This document shows positions 6,000 through 12,332 of a stretch of DNA of 12,332 nt, piece after piece. Position numbers and translations under genes: made by a program. The notes below the pieces were generated by a model. It saw only the letters and a program-made list of their open reading frames with translations, had not been told where the DNA came from and made no database searches. This DNA comes from an uncultured Lachnospiraceae bacterium (GTDB taxonomy: Bacteria > Bacillota > Clostridia > Lachnospirales > Lachnospiraceae). The stretch lies in assembly GCA_946549155.1 (NCBI GenBank), contig CAMNQN010000090.1:1-12332 (forward strand), written 5' to 3'. Numbering within the stretch: the first letter of the stretch is position 1; each line of letters starts with the position of its first letter.

Positions 6000-7019
6000 A
6001 TGAAAATTATTGTAACCGGCGGAGCCGGTTTTATCGGAAGCAACTTTATTTTTCACATGTTAAGCAAATATCCGGACTACCGCATCATCTGTCTGGACTG
6101 CCTGACCTACGCGGGAAATCTGTCCACTCTGGCCCCCGTTATGGACAATCCCAACTTCCGTTTTGTGAAGGAAAACATCACAGACCGGGAGGCGGTTTAT
6201 AAGCTGTTTGAGGAGGAGCACCCGGATATGGTGGTGAACTTTGCCGCTGAGAGCCATGTGGACCGCTCCATCGAGAATCCGGAAGTATTCCTGGACACGA
6301 ACATCAAGGGCACCGCTGTGCTTATGGATGCCTGCCGGAAGTACGGTATTGCGCGGTATCATCAGGTGTCCACCGATGAAGTGTACGGTGATCTGCCGCT
6401 GGACCGTCCGGATCTGCTCTTCACCGAGGAAACCCCCCTTCATACCAGCAGCCCCTACAGCTCCTCCAAAGCGGCCGCGGATCTGCTGGTACTAGCCTAT
6501 TACCGGACCTATGGCCTGCCCGTCACCATCAGCCGCTGCTCCAACAACTACGGCCCCTACCATTTTCCGGAAAAGCTGATTCCGCTTATGATTGCCAATG
6601 CGCTGAATGACAAGCCCCTCCCCGTCTACGGAAAGGGAGAAAATGTGCGGGACTGGCTGTATGTGGAGGATCACTGCAAGGCCATTGATCTGATTATCCA
6701 TAAGGGCCGCGTGGGAGAAGTGTACAACATTGGCGGCCACAATGAGATGAAAAATATAGATATCGTCAAGCTTATCTGCAAGGAGCTGGGCAAGCCGGAA
6801 AGCCTCATCACCTATGTGACTGACCGGAAAGGCCACGATATGCGCTACGCCATCGATCCCACCAAGATACACAGGGAGCTGGGCTGGCTGCCGGAGACGA
6901 AATTCGCGGACGGTATCAAAAAAACGATCCGCTGGTATCTGGACAATAAGGAATGGTGGGAAACCATCATCTCCGGTGAATATCAGAACTACTATGAGAA
7001 AATGTACGGCAACCGCTAA
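6000..7019 (+). CDS. rmlB: dTDP-glucose 4,6-dehydratase RmlB
   Basis: RmlB converts dTDP-glucose to dTDP-4-keto-6-deoxyglucose using tightly bound NAD. The 339-residue product is a short-chain dehydrogenase-type fold with GGAGFIG (7-13), FAAESHVDRSI (81-91), the catalytic STDE (124-127; the Thr-Asp-Glu triad of RmlB) and Tyr153-xxx-Lys157 in SPYSSSKAAAD. SNNYGPYHFPEKLIP and GKGENVRDWLYVEDH follow, as in all RmlB proteins. AAGGAA eight bases before the ATG at 6000 fixes the start; an earlier in-frame ATG at 5946 has no such site. The gene follows rmlA by 79 bp, a gap that holds a small hairpin (AAGAC/GTCTT at 5926-5938) and nothing else I can identify. Confidence 0.96.
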   Translation: MKIIVTGGAGFIGSNFIFHMLSKYPDYRIICLDCLTYAGNLSTLAPVMDNPNFRFVKENITDREAVYKLFEEEHPDMVVNFAAESHVDRSIENPEVFLDTNIKGTAVLMDACRKYGIARYHQVSTDEVYGDLPLDRPDLLFTEETPLHTSSPYSSSKAAADLLVLAYYRTYGLPVTISRCSNNYGPYHFPEKLIPLMIANALNDKPLPVYGKGENVRDWLYVEDHCKAIDLIIHKGRVGEVYNIGGHNEMKNIDIVKLICKELGKPESLITYVTDRKGHDMRYAIDPTKIHRELGWLPETKFADGIKKTIRWYLDNKEWWETIISGEYQNYYEKMYGNR

Positions 7020-7052
7020 AAAATCTCTGGATTGGAAAGAAGGAACGGAAGT

Positions 7053-8039
7053 ATGAAATTGTTAGTTACAGGTGTGGCCGGCCAGTTGGGCCATGATGTG
7101 ATGAATGAGCTGGAAAAGAGGGGCCATACCGGTATCGGCAGCGACCTTGCCCCTGCCTACAGCGGCATTGACGACGGCACGCCCGTCACCCGTATGCCCT
7201 ACGTCCCCATGGACATCACCAATAAGGATGCCGTGGAAAAAACCATTCAGGAGCTTCATCCCGATGCGGTGATTCACTGTGCCGCCTGGACAGCGGTGGA
7301 TCTGGCGGAGGATGAGGATAAGGTGGAAAAGGTACGGGCCATCAATGCGGCCGGCGCCAGACATATCGCAGACAGCTGCAAAGCCATCGACGCCAAGATG
7401 CTCTACCTCTCCACCGATTATGTGTTTGACGGCCAGGGAACAGCGCCCTGGGAACCGGACTGCAGGGATTACCGGCCCCTGAACGTATACGGACAGACGA
7501 AGCTGGAGGGGGAACTGGCGGTCAGCTCTGCGCTGGAAAAATATTTCATCGTAAGGATCGCCTGGGTTTTCGGCAAAAACGGAAAGAATTTTATCAAAAC
7601 CATGCTGAACGCAGCCAAAACCCACGATATGCTCCGGGTGGTGAAGGATCAGATCGGCACCCCAACCTACACCTACGACCTGGCCCGGCTTCTGATGGAC
7701 ATGGTGGAGACAGAAAAATACGGCTACTACCACGCTACCAATGCCGAACTGGAGGAGACAGAAAGCGGATTTACTTCGGAGGGCTGCAAAACCGGATATA
7801 TCAGCTGGTACGATTTCACAAAGGAAATCTTCCGCCAGGCCGCGGCTATGGGGCACCAAAAATATCTGCCGGAAAACACCGCCGTGATTCCTGTGACTAC
7901 GGAGGAATACGGAATCTCCAGGGCTGCCCGGCCCTTCAACAGCCGCCTTGATAAAAGCAAGCTGGAAGCAAACGGCTTTGCGCCCCTTCCGGACTGGCAG
8001 GATGCCCTGCATCGCTATCTGCAGGAAATCGAATTTTAA
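7053..8039 (+). CDS. rmlD: dTDP-4-dehydrorhamnose reductase RmlD
   Basis: RmlD makes the final NAD(P)H-dependent reduction to dTDP-L-rhamnose. The 328-residue protein has the nucleotide-binding GVAGQLG (7-13), HCAAWTAVDLAEDE (75-88), LSTDYVFDG (119-127), the catalytic pair Tyr146 and Lys150 in NVYGQTKLEGE, RIAWVFG (168-174) and the DQIGTPTYT segment. It is longer than the common 280-300 residues, chiefly through an insertion around 231-248 between YHATN and YISWYDF, and a longer loop around 34-51. The start at 7053 has AAGGAA upstream; the earlier in-frame ATG at 7032 lacks one. It is 33 bp after rmlB in the operon. Confidence 0.94.
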   Translation: MKLLVTGVAGQLGHDVMNELEKRGHTGIGSDLAPAYSGIDDGTPVTRMPYVPMDITNKDAVEKTIQELHPDAVIHCAAWTAVDLAEDEDKVEKVRAINAAGARHIADSCKAIDAKMLYLSTDYVFDGQGTAPWEPDCRDYRPLNVYGQTKLEGELAVSSALEKYFIVRIAWVFGKNGKNFIKTMLNAAKTHDMLRVVKDQIGTPTYTYDLARLLMDMVETEKYGYYHATNAELEETESGFTSEGCKTGYISWYDFTKEIFRQAAAMGHQKYLPENTAVIPVTTEEYGISRAARPFNSRLDKSKLEANGFAPLPDWQDALHRYLQEIEF

Positions 8040-8043
8040 TTTC

Positions 8044-8099
8044 AGCGCATTTTCCCCATGGAATACCATTGCAGGACGGCTGCAGGGGGGAAATGTGTT
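8044..8099 (+). other. Predicted compact three-way-junction RNA fold in the rmlD-rmlC gap
   Basis: Three helices follow one another almost without unpaired bases. The closing helix pairs 8044-8057 with 8086-8099 (14 pairs including G-U pairs). The second helix is ATGG/CCAT (8058-8061 with 8066-8069) around an AATA tetraloop. The third is TGCAG/CTGCA (8070-8074 with 8080-8084) around a 5-nt loop. It starts four bases after the rmlD stop and ends 11 bases before the rmlC Shine-Dalgarno. There is no U tract, so it is not a standard terminator; a role in mRNA stability, processing or translation of rmlC is possible. Hand-folded only. Confidence 0.45.
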
Positions 8100-8125
8100 T
8101 CGTACATAAAAAAGGAGTGTCAGAA

Positions 8126-8728
8126 ATGGGACAGATAAAAGTAACCAAATGTCCGATTGAAGGACTTTACATTATTGAACCGATGGTTCACGGAGACGCC
8201 AGAGGATATTTTATGGAAACCTACAACCAGCAGGATATGGAGGAGGCCGGTCTGACGATGCGGTTTGTACAGGATAACCAGTCCTGCTCTGCCAAAGGTG
8301 TGCTGCGCGGGCTTCATTTCCAGAAAAAATACCCCCAGGGAAAGCTGGTACGCGCCGTAAAGGGCCGCGTCTTTGACGTGGCGGTGGATCTGCGCAGCGG
8401 CAGCGCCACCTACGGCCAGTGGTATGGCGTAGAATTGTCTGAGGAAAATAAAAAACAGTTTTACATTTCCGAAGGCTTTGCCCACGGCTTCCTGGTACTG
8501 AGCGATATCGCCGAGTTCTGCTATAAGTGCACGGACTTCTACCATCCCGGCGATGAGGGCGGCCTGGCCTGGAATGACCCTGCCATCGGTATCCAGTGGC
8601 CGGAGCTGACCGGAGAATATAAGGGAACTCCCTCCGCCAAAGGATATGCGCTGGCGGACGGAACCCCCTTAAATATCAGTGATAAGGACCAGAAATGGGC
8701 GGTTCTAAAGGACACCTTTCATTTTTAA
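8126..8728 (+). CDS. rmlC: dTDP-4-dehydrorhamnose 3,5-epimerase RmlC
   Basis: RmlC epimerises dTDP-4-keto-6-deoxyglucose at C3 and C5 to give the RmlD substrate. The 200-residue product is a cupin with the family hallmarks DARGYFMETYN (24-34), FVQDNQSCSAKGVLRGLHFQ (47-66) carrying the catalytic His64, QGKLVRAVKGRVFDVAVDLR (71-90), FYISEGFAHGFLVLSD and the Tyr133-containing EFCYKCTDFY (130-139), then GGLAWNDPAIGIQWP. The start at 8126 has AAAGGAG with eight-base spacing; the earlier in-frame ATG at 8069 lies inside the predicted RNA fold. Last gene of the operon, followed by a strong terminator. The gene order A-B-D-C is complete and needs no other enzyme for dTDP-L-rhamnose. Confidence 0.95.
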   Translation: MGQIKVTKCPIEGLYIIEPMVHGDARGYFMETYNQQDMEEAGLTMRFVQDNQSCSAKGVLRGLHFQKKYPQGKLVRAVKGRVFDVAVDLRSGSATYGQWYGVELSEENKKQFYISEGFAHGFLVLSDIAEFCYKCTDFYHPGDEGGLAWNDPAIGIQWPELTGEYKGTPSAKGYALADGTPLNISDKDQKWAVLKDTFHF

Positions 8729-8736
8729 TCCATCAG

Positions 8737-8777
8737 AAACGGAAGCGGCTGTCAGAAAGGGAGCCGCTTCCGTTTTT
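8737..8777 (+). terminator. Strong rho-independent terminator of the rml operon
   Basis: A perfect 14-bp stem, AAACGGAAGCGGCT (8737-8750) with AGCCGCTTCCGTTT (8762-8775), closes an 11-nt loop and ends in TTTTT (8773-8777). It begins eight bases after the rmlC stop and lies between convergent rmlC and glmS. In the minus direction the tail is only a short T run, so it may serve glmS less efficiently. Confidence 0.92.
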
Positions 8778-8780
8778 ATC

Positions 8781-10622
8781 TTATTCCACGGTTACACTCT
8801 TCGCCAGATTCCGCGGCTTATCCACGTCCAGACCCTTCGCTACGCTGACATAATATCCCATCAGCTGCAGCGGTATCACCGCCAGGCTGGTGGCGAAATG
8901 GGGATCCGTCTTTGGCACATATACGGTGAAATCCACCGTGTCCTCAATACTATAGTTGCCGTAGCTGGTCAGTCCCATCAGATAGCCGCCCCGGCTCTTT
9001 ACCTCCACCATATTGCTCAGTGTTTTTTCGTAGAGATCCTTCTGGGTCATCACGCCGATCACCAGCGTTCCGTCCTCAATCAGGCTGATGGTGCCGTGCT
9101 TCAGTTCTCCGGCGGCATAAGCCTCCGAGTGGACATAGCTGATCTCCTTCATTTTCAGGCTTCCCTCCATGCTGATGGCGTAATCCAGCCCCCGTCCAAT
9201 AAAGAAAATATCCCTGGCACTGGCGAATTTGCTGGCAAACCACTGCAGCCGCTCCTTATCCGCAAGGATGCGCTCCATCTTTTCCGGAAGCAGCCCCAGC
9301 TCCTTTAGCATCTCTGCGTATTTTTCCTCTGTGATGCAGCCCCGCACCCTGGCAGTCTCCATGGCCAGCAGATAGCAGCTGATAAGCTGGGTGCTGTAGG
9401 CCTTGGTGGTGGCCACCGCGATCTCCGGCCCCGCCAGGGTATACATCACATGATTCGCCTCCCTGGCAATGCTGGAGCCCACCACATTGATAATCCCCAG
9501 CGTCTTAATTCCCCGCTCGTTGGTGAGGCGCAGCGCCGCCAGGCTGTCCGCCGTCTCCCCGGACTGGGAAATCACAATCACAAGGGAATCCTTCTCCAGC
9601 TTCGGATTCCGGTAACGGTACTCAGAAGCCAGATCAATCTCCACCGGAATATCCGTCAGATCCTCAATCACATATTTCGCCGCCAGGCATACATGGTAGG
9701 CGGAGCCGCAGGCCACGAAATAAATCCGGCGAACTGCCGTCAGATCCTCCTCTGTGAGACCTGTCTCGCTCAGATCAATCCGTCCGTCCTTCACATAGGC
9801 GTTGATGGTGTCCAGAACCGCTTTTGGCTGCTCATGGATCTCCTTCATCATAAAATGCTCAAAGCCGCCCTTTTCCGCCGCCTGGGCGTCCCACTTGATC
9901 TGCGTCTTTTCCTTCGTGATCTCCTCCCGGTCAATATTGTAGAAGGTCACAGAATCCTGGGTCAACTGTGCGATCTCCAGATTCCCGATATAATACACAT
10001 CTCTGGTGTAGGTAAGAATCGCCGGCACATCAGAGGCAATGAAGGAGCCCTTCTCACTCTGTCCGACGATCAGCGGGCTGTCCTTTCTGGCTGCATAGAT
10101 CACACCCGGACGGTCCTGAAACATAATACCCAGGGCATAGGAGCCGCGTACCCGGAGCATGGTACGGGAAATGCTCTCCACCGGATTATGATTGGTTTTC
10201 TCATAGTAATAGTCGATCAGCTTTGTCACAATCTCCGTGTCTGTCTGGGAATAGAAGCGAAATCCCTCCCTGGCCAGCTTTTCCTTAATCTCCTGATAAT
10301 TCTCAATAATTCCATTGTGCACCGCCACCACCAGACGGTCGTCGCTGCAGTGGGGATGGGCGTTGGTCTCCGACGGCTCTCCGTGGGTAGCCCAGCGGGT
10401 GTGCCCAATACCGCAGCAGCCCGGCATTGCTTTGCCGTCGTCCGTCTTCTCCGCCAGGATTTTCAGCCGTCCTTTCGCCTTTACTATATCTATCTTTCCC
10501 GTGTAGTCATTCAAAATCGCCATACCGGCGGAATCATATCCTCTGTATTCCAGCTTGGAAAGTCCGTCAAGTAAAATCGGGGCGCACTGCTGTGTGCCGA
10601 TAAATCCAACAATACCGCACAT
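8781..10622 (-). CDS. glmS: Glutamine--fructose-6-phosphate aminotransferase (isomerizing) GlmS
   Basis: GlmS makes glucosamine-6-phosphate from fructose-6-phosphate and glutamine, the committed step to UDP-GlcNAc for peptidoglycan. The full 613-residue protein has the N-terminal glutaminase domain with nucleophile Cys2 (MCGIVGFIG), EYRGYDSAG (25-33), HTRWATHG (74-81), HNGIIEN (102-108) and the Asp128 region. Two SIS sugar isomerase domains follow: YFVACGSAYH (301-310) and ISQSGETADS (351-360) in the first, FFIGRGLDYAISMEGSLKMK (473-492) with SEAYAAGELKHG in the second. The C-terminus DKPRNLAKSVTVE is the conserved tail. AAGGAG seven bases before the ATG supports the start. It has its own promoter (10690-10718) and a leader of only about 60 nt, with no glmS ribozyme. 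Confidence 0.97.
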   Translation of the reverse strand: MCGIVGFIGTQQCAPILLDGLSKLEYRGYDSAGMAILNDYTGKIDIVKAKGRLKILAEKTDDGKAMPGCCGIGHTRWATHGEPSETNAHPHCSDDRLVVAVHNGIIENYQEIKEKLAREGFRFYSQTDTEIVTKLIDYYYEKTNHNPVESISRTMLRVRGSYALGIMFQDRPGVIYAARKDSPLIVGQSEKGSFIASDVPAILTYTRDVYYIGNLEIAQLTQDSVTFYNIDREEITKEKTQIKWDAQAAEKGGFEHFMMKEIHEQPKAVLDTINAYVKDGRIDLSETGLTEEDLTAVRRIYFVACGSAYHVCLAAKYVIEDLTDIPVEIDLASEYRYRNPKLEKDSLVIVISQSGETADSLAALRLTNERGIKTLGIINVVGSSIAREANHVMYTLAGPEIAVATTKAYSTQLISCYLLAMETARVRGCITEEKYAEMLKELGLLPEKMERILADKERLQWFASKFASARDIFFIGRGLDYAISMEGSLKMKEISYVHSEAYAAGELKHGTISLIEDGTLVIGVMTQKDLYEKTLSNMVEVKSRGGYLMGLTSYGNYSIEDTVDFTVYVPKTDPHFATSLAVIPLQLMGYYVSVAKGLDVDKPRNLAKSVTVE

Positions 10623-10689
10623 AACATTTCTCCTTTTCCTAATTTAATACCTGCCATTTCAGTCTTGCTGAACCGTAAAAACTTGCCTA

Positions 10690-10718
10690 AGTATACCACT
10701 GATTATAAAAAATAACAA
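10690..10718 (-). promoter_or_regulatory. Promoter of glmS (extended -10)
   Basis: On the minus strand TTGTTA (-35, 10713-10718) and TATACT (-10, 10690-10695) are 17 bp apart, and the -10 is preceded by TGG, an extended -10 element. Predicted start near 10683, about 60 bases before the ATG. A second small hairpin, GCCGGA/TCCGGC (10734-10750), lies just upstream; its T tract is in the loop, so it is not a terminator. Confidence 0.7.
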
Positions 10719-10773
10719 CTGCAACTTTACTCTGCCGGAAAAAATCCGGCCAATCGCGCTACTGTTTGGTTGT

Positions 10774-10924
10774 CAATATTCTTCGTGTTTGGTTAATTAC
10801 CCGGACGCAGGAAGAGGAGGGTGCACAGGGCCACAAGCAGCTGGAAAATAACTCCGGATGTATATGGCCATGGGGCCCCGACTCATCCTGCGTCCTGCTA
10901 ATTAACAAAACACGAAAAACATTG
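10774..10924. repeat. Long imperfect inverted repeat between the alanyl-tRNA editing gene and glmS
   Basis: The 39-bp arms at 10774-10812 and 10886-10924 are reverse complements at 34 of 39 positions, including a 10-bp exact inner block GGACGCAGGA/TCCTGCGTCC and TTCGTGTTT/(A)AAACACGAA outside. The 73-bp centre can pair further (GGCCA/TGGCC, GAG/CTC). Two of the five mismatches become G-U pairs if transcribed from the minus strand but A-C mismatches from the plus strand, hinting that a minus-strand RNA is the relevant one. It begins 14 bp after the stop of the editing gene. No U tract, open reading frame of note, or clear target-site duplication is present. It may be a structured RNA, a decayed MITE-like element or a 3' mRNA-stabilising stem. 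The remaining bases of the 10623-10937 gap hold only the glmS promoter, its leader and a small hairpin. Confidence 0.75.
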
Positions 10925-10937
10925 GTACCCGAACCGC

Positions 10938-12170
10938 TTATTCGGATTTCATTCCATGCTCCGCAAAAAAGGCCTCAATATTTTCCCGGGCTGTCTGGAC
11001 ACTGCCCTGGGCAAAAAATGGTTTGCCGCCGCCCCGTCCATTCAGCGCATTGTTCATCTCCCTGATGAACGCCCTTAAATCGCCGTCCATCTCACCCACA
11101 GCGTACTTGTATCCGTTTTCCTCATCTCCGGAAAAAACGGCGCACCGGCCTTCACACTCCTCCATTACAGCCGCCGCAAGACGGCGGACACTGTCGGCTG
11201 TCAGTCCCTCCTCGAACAGCAGCACAGCTCCTGCTCCCTTCAGGCTCTCCGCCCTTTGATGAAACAGTTCTTTTTCCATTCCCAACAGCCGGAAGCTGCT
11301 ATTCTTCTCTGCCTCCTTTAAACGCGATACCGCTGCTGCCGTTTCCCCCGGCTTGGCGGAAAGCGCCACAGATATCTGATGATTCTGCTCACAGATATGA
11401 TTCACATATTCCAGTGCTCTTCTGCCGCAGAGCATTTCCATCCGGATACCGCCTTTAAATTTCTGCAGAGAAATCAATTTAATCAGCCCGATCTCTCCGG
11501 TATGGCTTACATGGGTGCCGCAGCAGGCGCAGGTATCAGCGCCGGGGAAGGTCACAATGCGCACCTGTCCGTGCAGCTCTTTTTTACTCCGGTACTCCAG
11601 CTTCCGGACTTCCTCCTCTGTGTACACCCGGATCTCCACCGGCCGGTCCTCCCAGACAAGCTCATTGGCCCGGCGCTCAAACTGCCGCATATCCTCCACC
11701 GAAAATTCCCCGTCCAAGTCAATGGTGAGCACATCACTCCCCATATGAAACCCAACATTGGCGTAGCCGAAGCGTTCATGAATCAGGCCGCTGACAATAT
11801 GCTCCCCTGAATGATTCTGCATCAGATCAAAGCGGTAATCCCAATCGATACATCCCGTCACCTCTGTCCCCGGTTCCAGGTAGGCCTCCGTGTAGTGCTG
11901 CACCTCCCCATCTCTCTCATGCGTATCCAAAACCCGGATTTTCTTTTCATCTGCTGTTTTATCCGCCTGTTTCTCTGCATCCAATGCACCATCCGCCCCG
12001 GAATTATTCGTCATCAGATATCCTCTGTCTCCCGGCTGGCCTCCGCCCTCCGGATAGAAGGCGGTGTGGTCCAGAAGCACCTCGTAACCGCCCTTCCGCT
12101 CCCGGCAGTCTGTCACCACCGCAGAAAACTCTTTACAGTATACGTCCGAATAATATAATTTCTCCGTCAT
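10938..12170 (-). CDS. Alanyl-tRNA editing protein, AlaX-L type with DHHA1 domain
   Basis: This 410-residue protein is a free-standing relative of the alanyl-tRNA synthetase editing region, hydrolysing Ser- or Gly-tRNA(Ala) in trans. It has the N-terminal FYPEGGGQPGDRG (38-50), the zinc-binding HxxxH at NHSGEH (His120, His124) and CxxxH in CACCGTH (Cys216, His220), a GGIRMEMLCGRRA segment (240-252), a helical linker (about 275-312) and a C-terminal DHHA1 domain ending GRGGGKPFFAQGS (378-390). Having DHHA1 marks the long AlaX-L class. All zinc ligands are intact, so it should be active. A hydrophilic, Asp/Ala/Lys-rich loop at about 52-77 looks like a lineage insertion. A GGAGGAAGAGGG region precedes the ATG. 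It is transcribed from a promoter at 12206-12234. Confidence 0.93.
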   Translation of the reverse strand: MTEKLYYSDVYCKEFSAVVTDCRERKGGYEVLLDHTAFYPEGGGQPGDRGYLMTNNSGADGALDAEKQADKTADEKKIRVLDTHERDGEVQHYTEAYLEPGTEVTGCIDWDYRFDLMQNHSGEHIVSGLIHERFGYANVGFHMGSDVLTIDLDGEFSVEDMRQFERRANELVWEDRPVEIRVYTEEEVRKLEYRSKKELHGQVRIVTFPGADTCACCGTHVSHTGEIGLIKLISLQKFKGGIRMEMLCGRRALEYVNHICEQNHQISVALSAKPGETAAAVSRLKEAEKNSSFRLLGMEKELFHQRAESLKGAGAVLLFEEGLTADSVRRLAAAVMEECEGRCAVFSGDEENGYKYAVGEMDGDLRAFIREMNNALNGRGGGKPFFAQGSVQTARENIEAFFAEHGMKSE

Positions 12171-12205
12171 GTTTCCCTCTTCCTCCGTATCAATAAACTG
12201 ACGCT

Positions 12206-12234
12206 ATCTTACCGCTTTTTTCCCTTTTCCGCAA
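12206..12234 (-). promoter_or_regulatory. Probable promoter of the alanyl-tRNA editing gene
   Basis: On the minus strand TTGCGG (-35, 12229-12234) and TAAGAT (-10, 12206-12211) are 17 bp apart, about 35 bp before the start codon. Matches are moderate. The bases from 12235 to the window end show no gene or convincing signal beyond a small GAATGT/ACATTC dyad near 12266-12284. Confidence 0.45.
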
Positions 12235-12332
12235 GCAGAAGCTGATGATCCGTTCCTGTTCAGGTGAATGTAAATGTCACATTCGGCGTGATTTTGTAAA
12301 GCTTGCCAGAAAACAGCAGGAAAAGACGGGGC

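Noticed and set aside
7062..8069. Long open frame (335 codons) antisense to rmlD, and a similar 374-codon frame antisense to glmS at 9450-10574
   Set aside because: Both lie fully opposite well-conserved enzymes, have no recognisable domains and no good ribosome sites; they reflect codon bias of the real genes.
10879..10893. Hammerhead-like GATGAGTC in the minus strand of the inverted repeat
   Set aside because: The core CUGANGA and the matching GAAAC are absent; the similarity is limited to a few bases.
10623..10937. Retron non-coding RNA or T-box leader as an explanation of the inverted repeat
   Set aside because: No reverse transcriptase gene is near, and no T-box sequence (AGGGTGGNACCGCG-like) is present.

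Overview
The window looks like a chromosomal segment of a spore-forming, low- to mid-GC Clostridia, most likely a Lachnospiraceae gut bacterium. The grounds are two CotF-type spore coat proteins, a PepV-type dipeptidase, a response regulator with a SARP-like output domain, strong AGGAGG-type ribosome binding sites and the overall protein flavour. The assignment to family is inference. I see no transposase, integrase, tRNA, rRNA or CRISPR array.

Layout. Bases 1-2856 lie on the minus strand: a DNA methyltransferase cut off by the window edge, the M20 dipeptidase PepV immediately upstream of it (15 bp gap, probable shared transcript from a strong promoter at 1965-1992), and a response regulator whose receiver domain has lost its phospho-acceptor Asp and conserved Lys. 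Bases 2857-3071 are a divergent control region with a 47-bp near-perfect AT-only-type palindrome over the response regulator promoter. From 3072 the plus strand carries two small CotF-like genes, a promoter followed by a hairpin terminator (3551-3643), and an unusual MerR regulator fused to a class I SAM-dependent methyltransferase (3676-4857).

Fifty-seven bases after that regulator lies a promoter with a 19-bp spacer and a dyad inside the spacer, the hallmark of a MerR-activated promoter. It drives rmlA-rmlB-rmlD-rmlC (5018-8728), the complete four-enzyme path from glucose-1-phosphate to dTDP-L-rhamnose. A compact three-way-junction RNA fold sits between rmlD and rmlC, and a strong hairpin terminator (8737-8777) ends the operon. 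The most interesting hypothesis in the window is that the MerR-methyltransferase fusion senses a small molecule (or SAM state) and controls dTDP-rhamnose supply.

Convergent to this, on the minus strand, are glmS (8781-10622, glucosamine-6-phosphate synthase, with its own promoter and no room for a glmS ribozyme) and an AlaX-L-type alanyl-tRNA editing protein (10938-12170). Between them is an unexplained ~150-bp long inverted repeat (10774-10924). rml and glmS both feed nucleotide-sugar precursors to the cell envelope; the other genes show no obvious pathway link to them.
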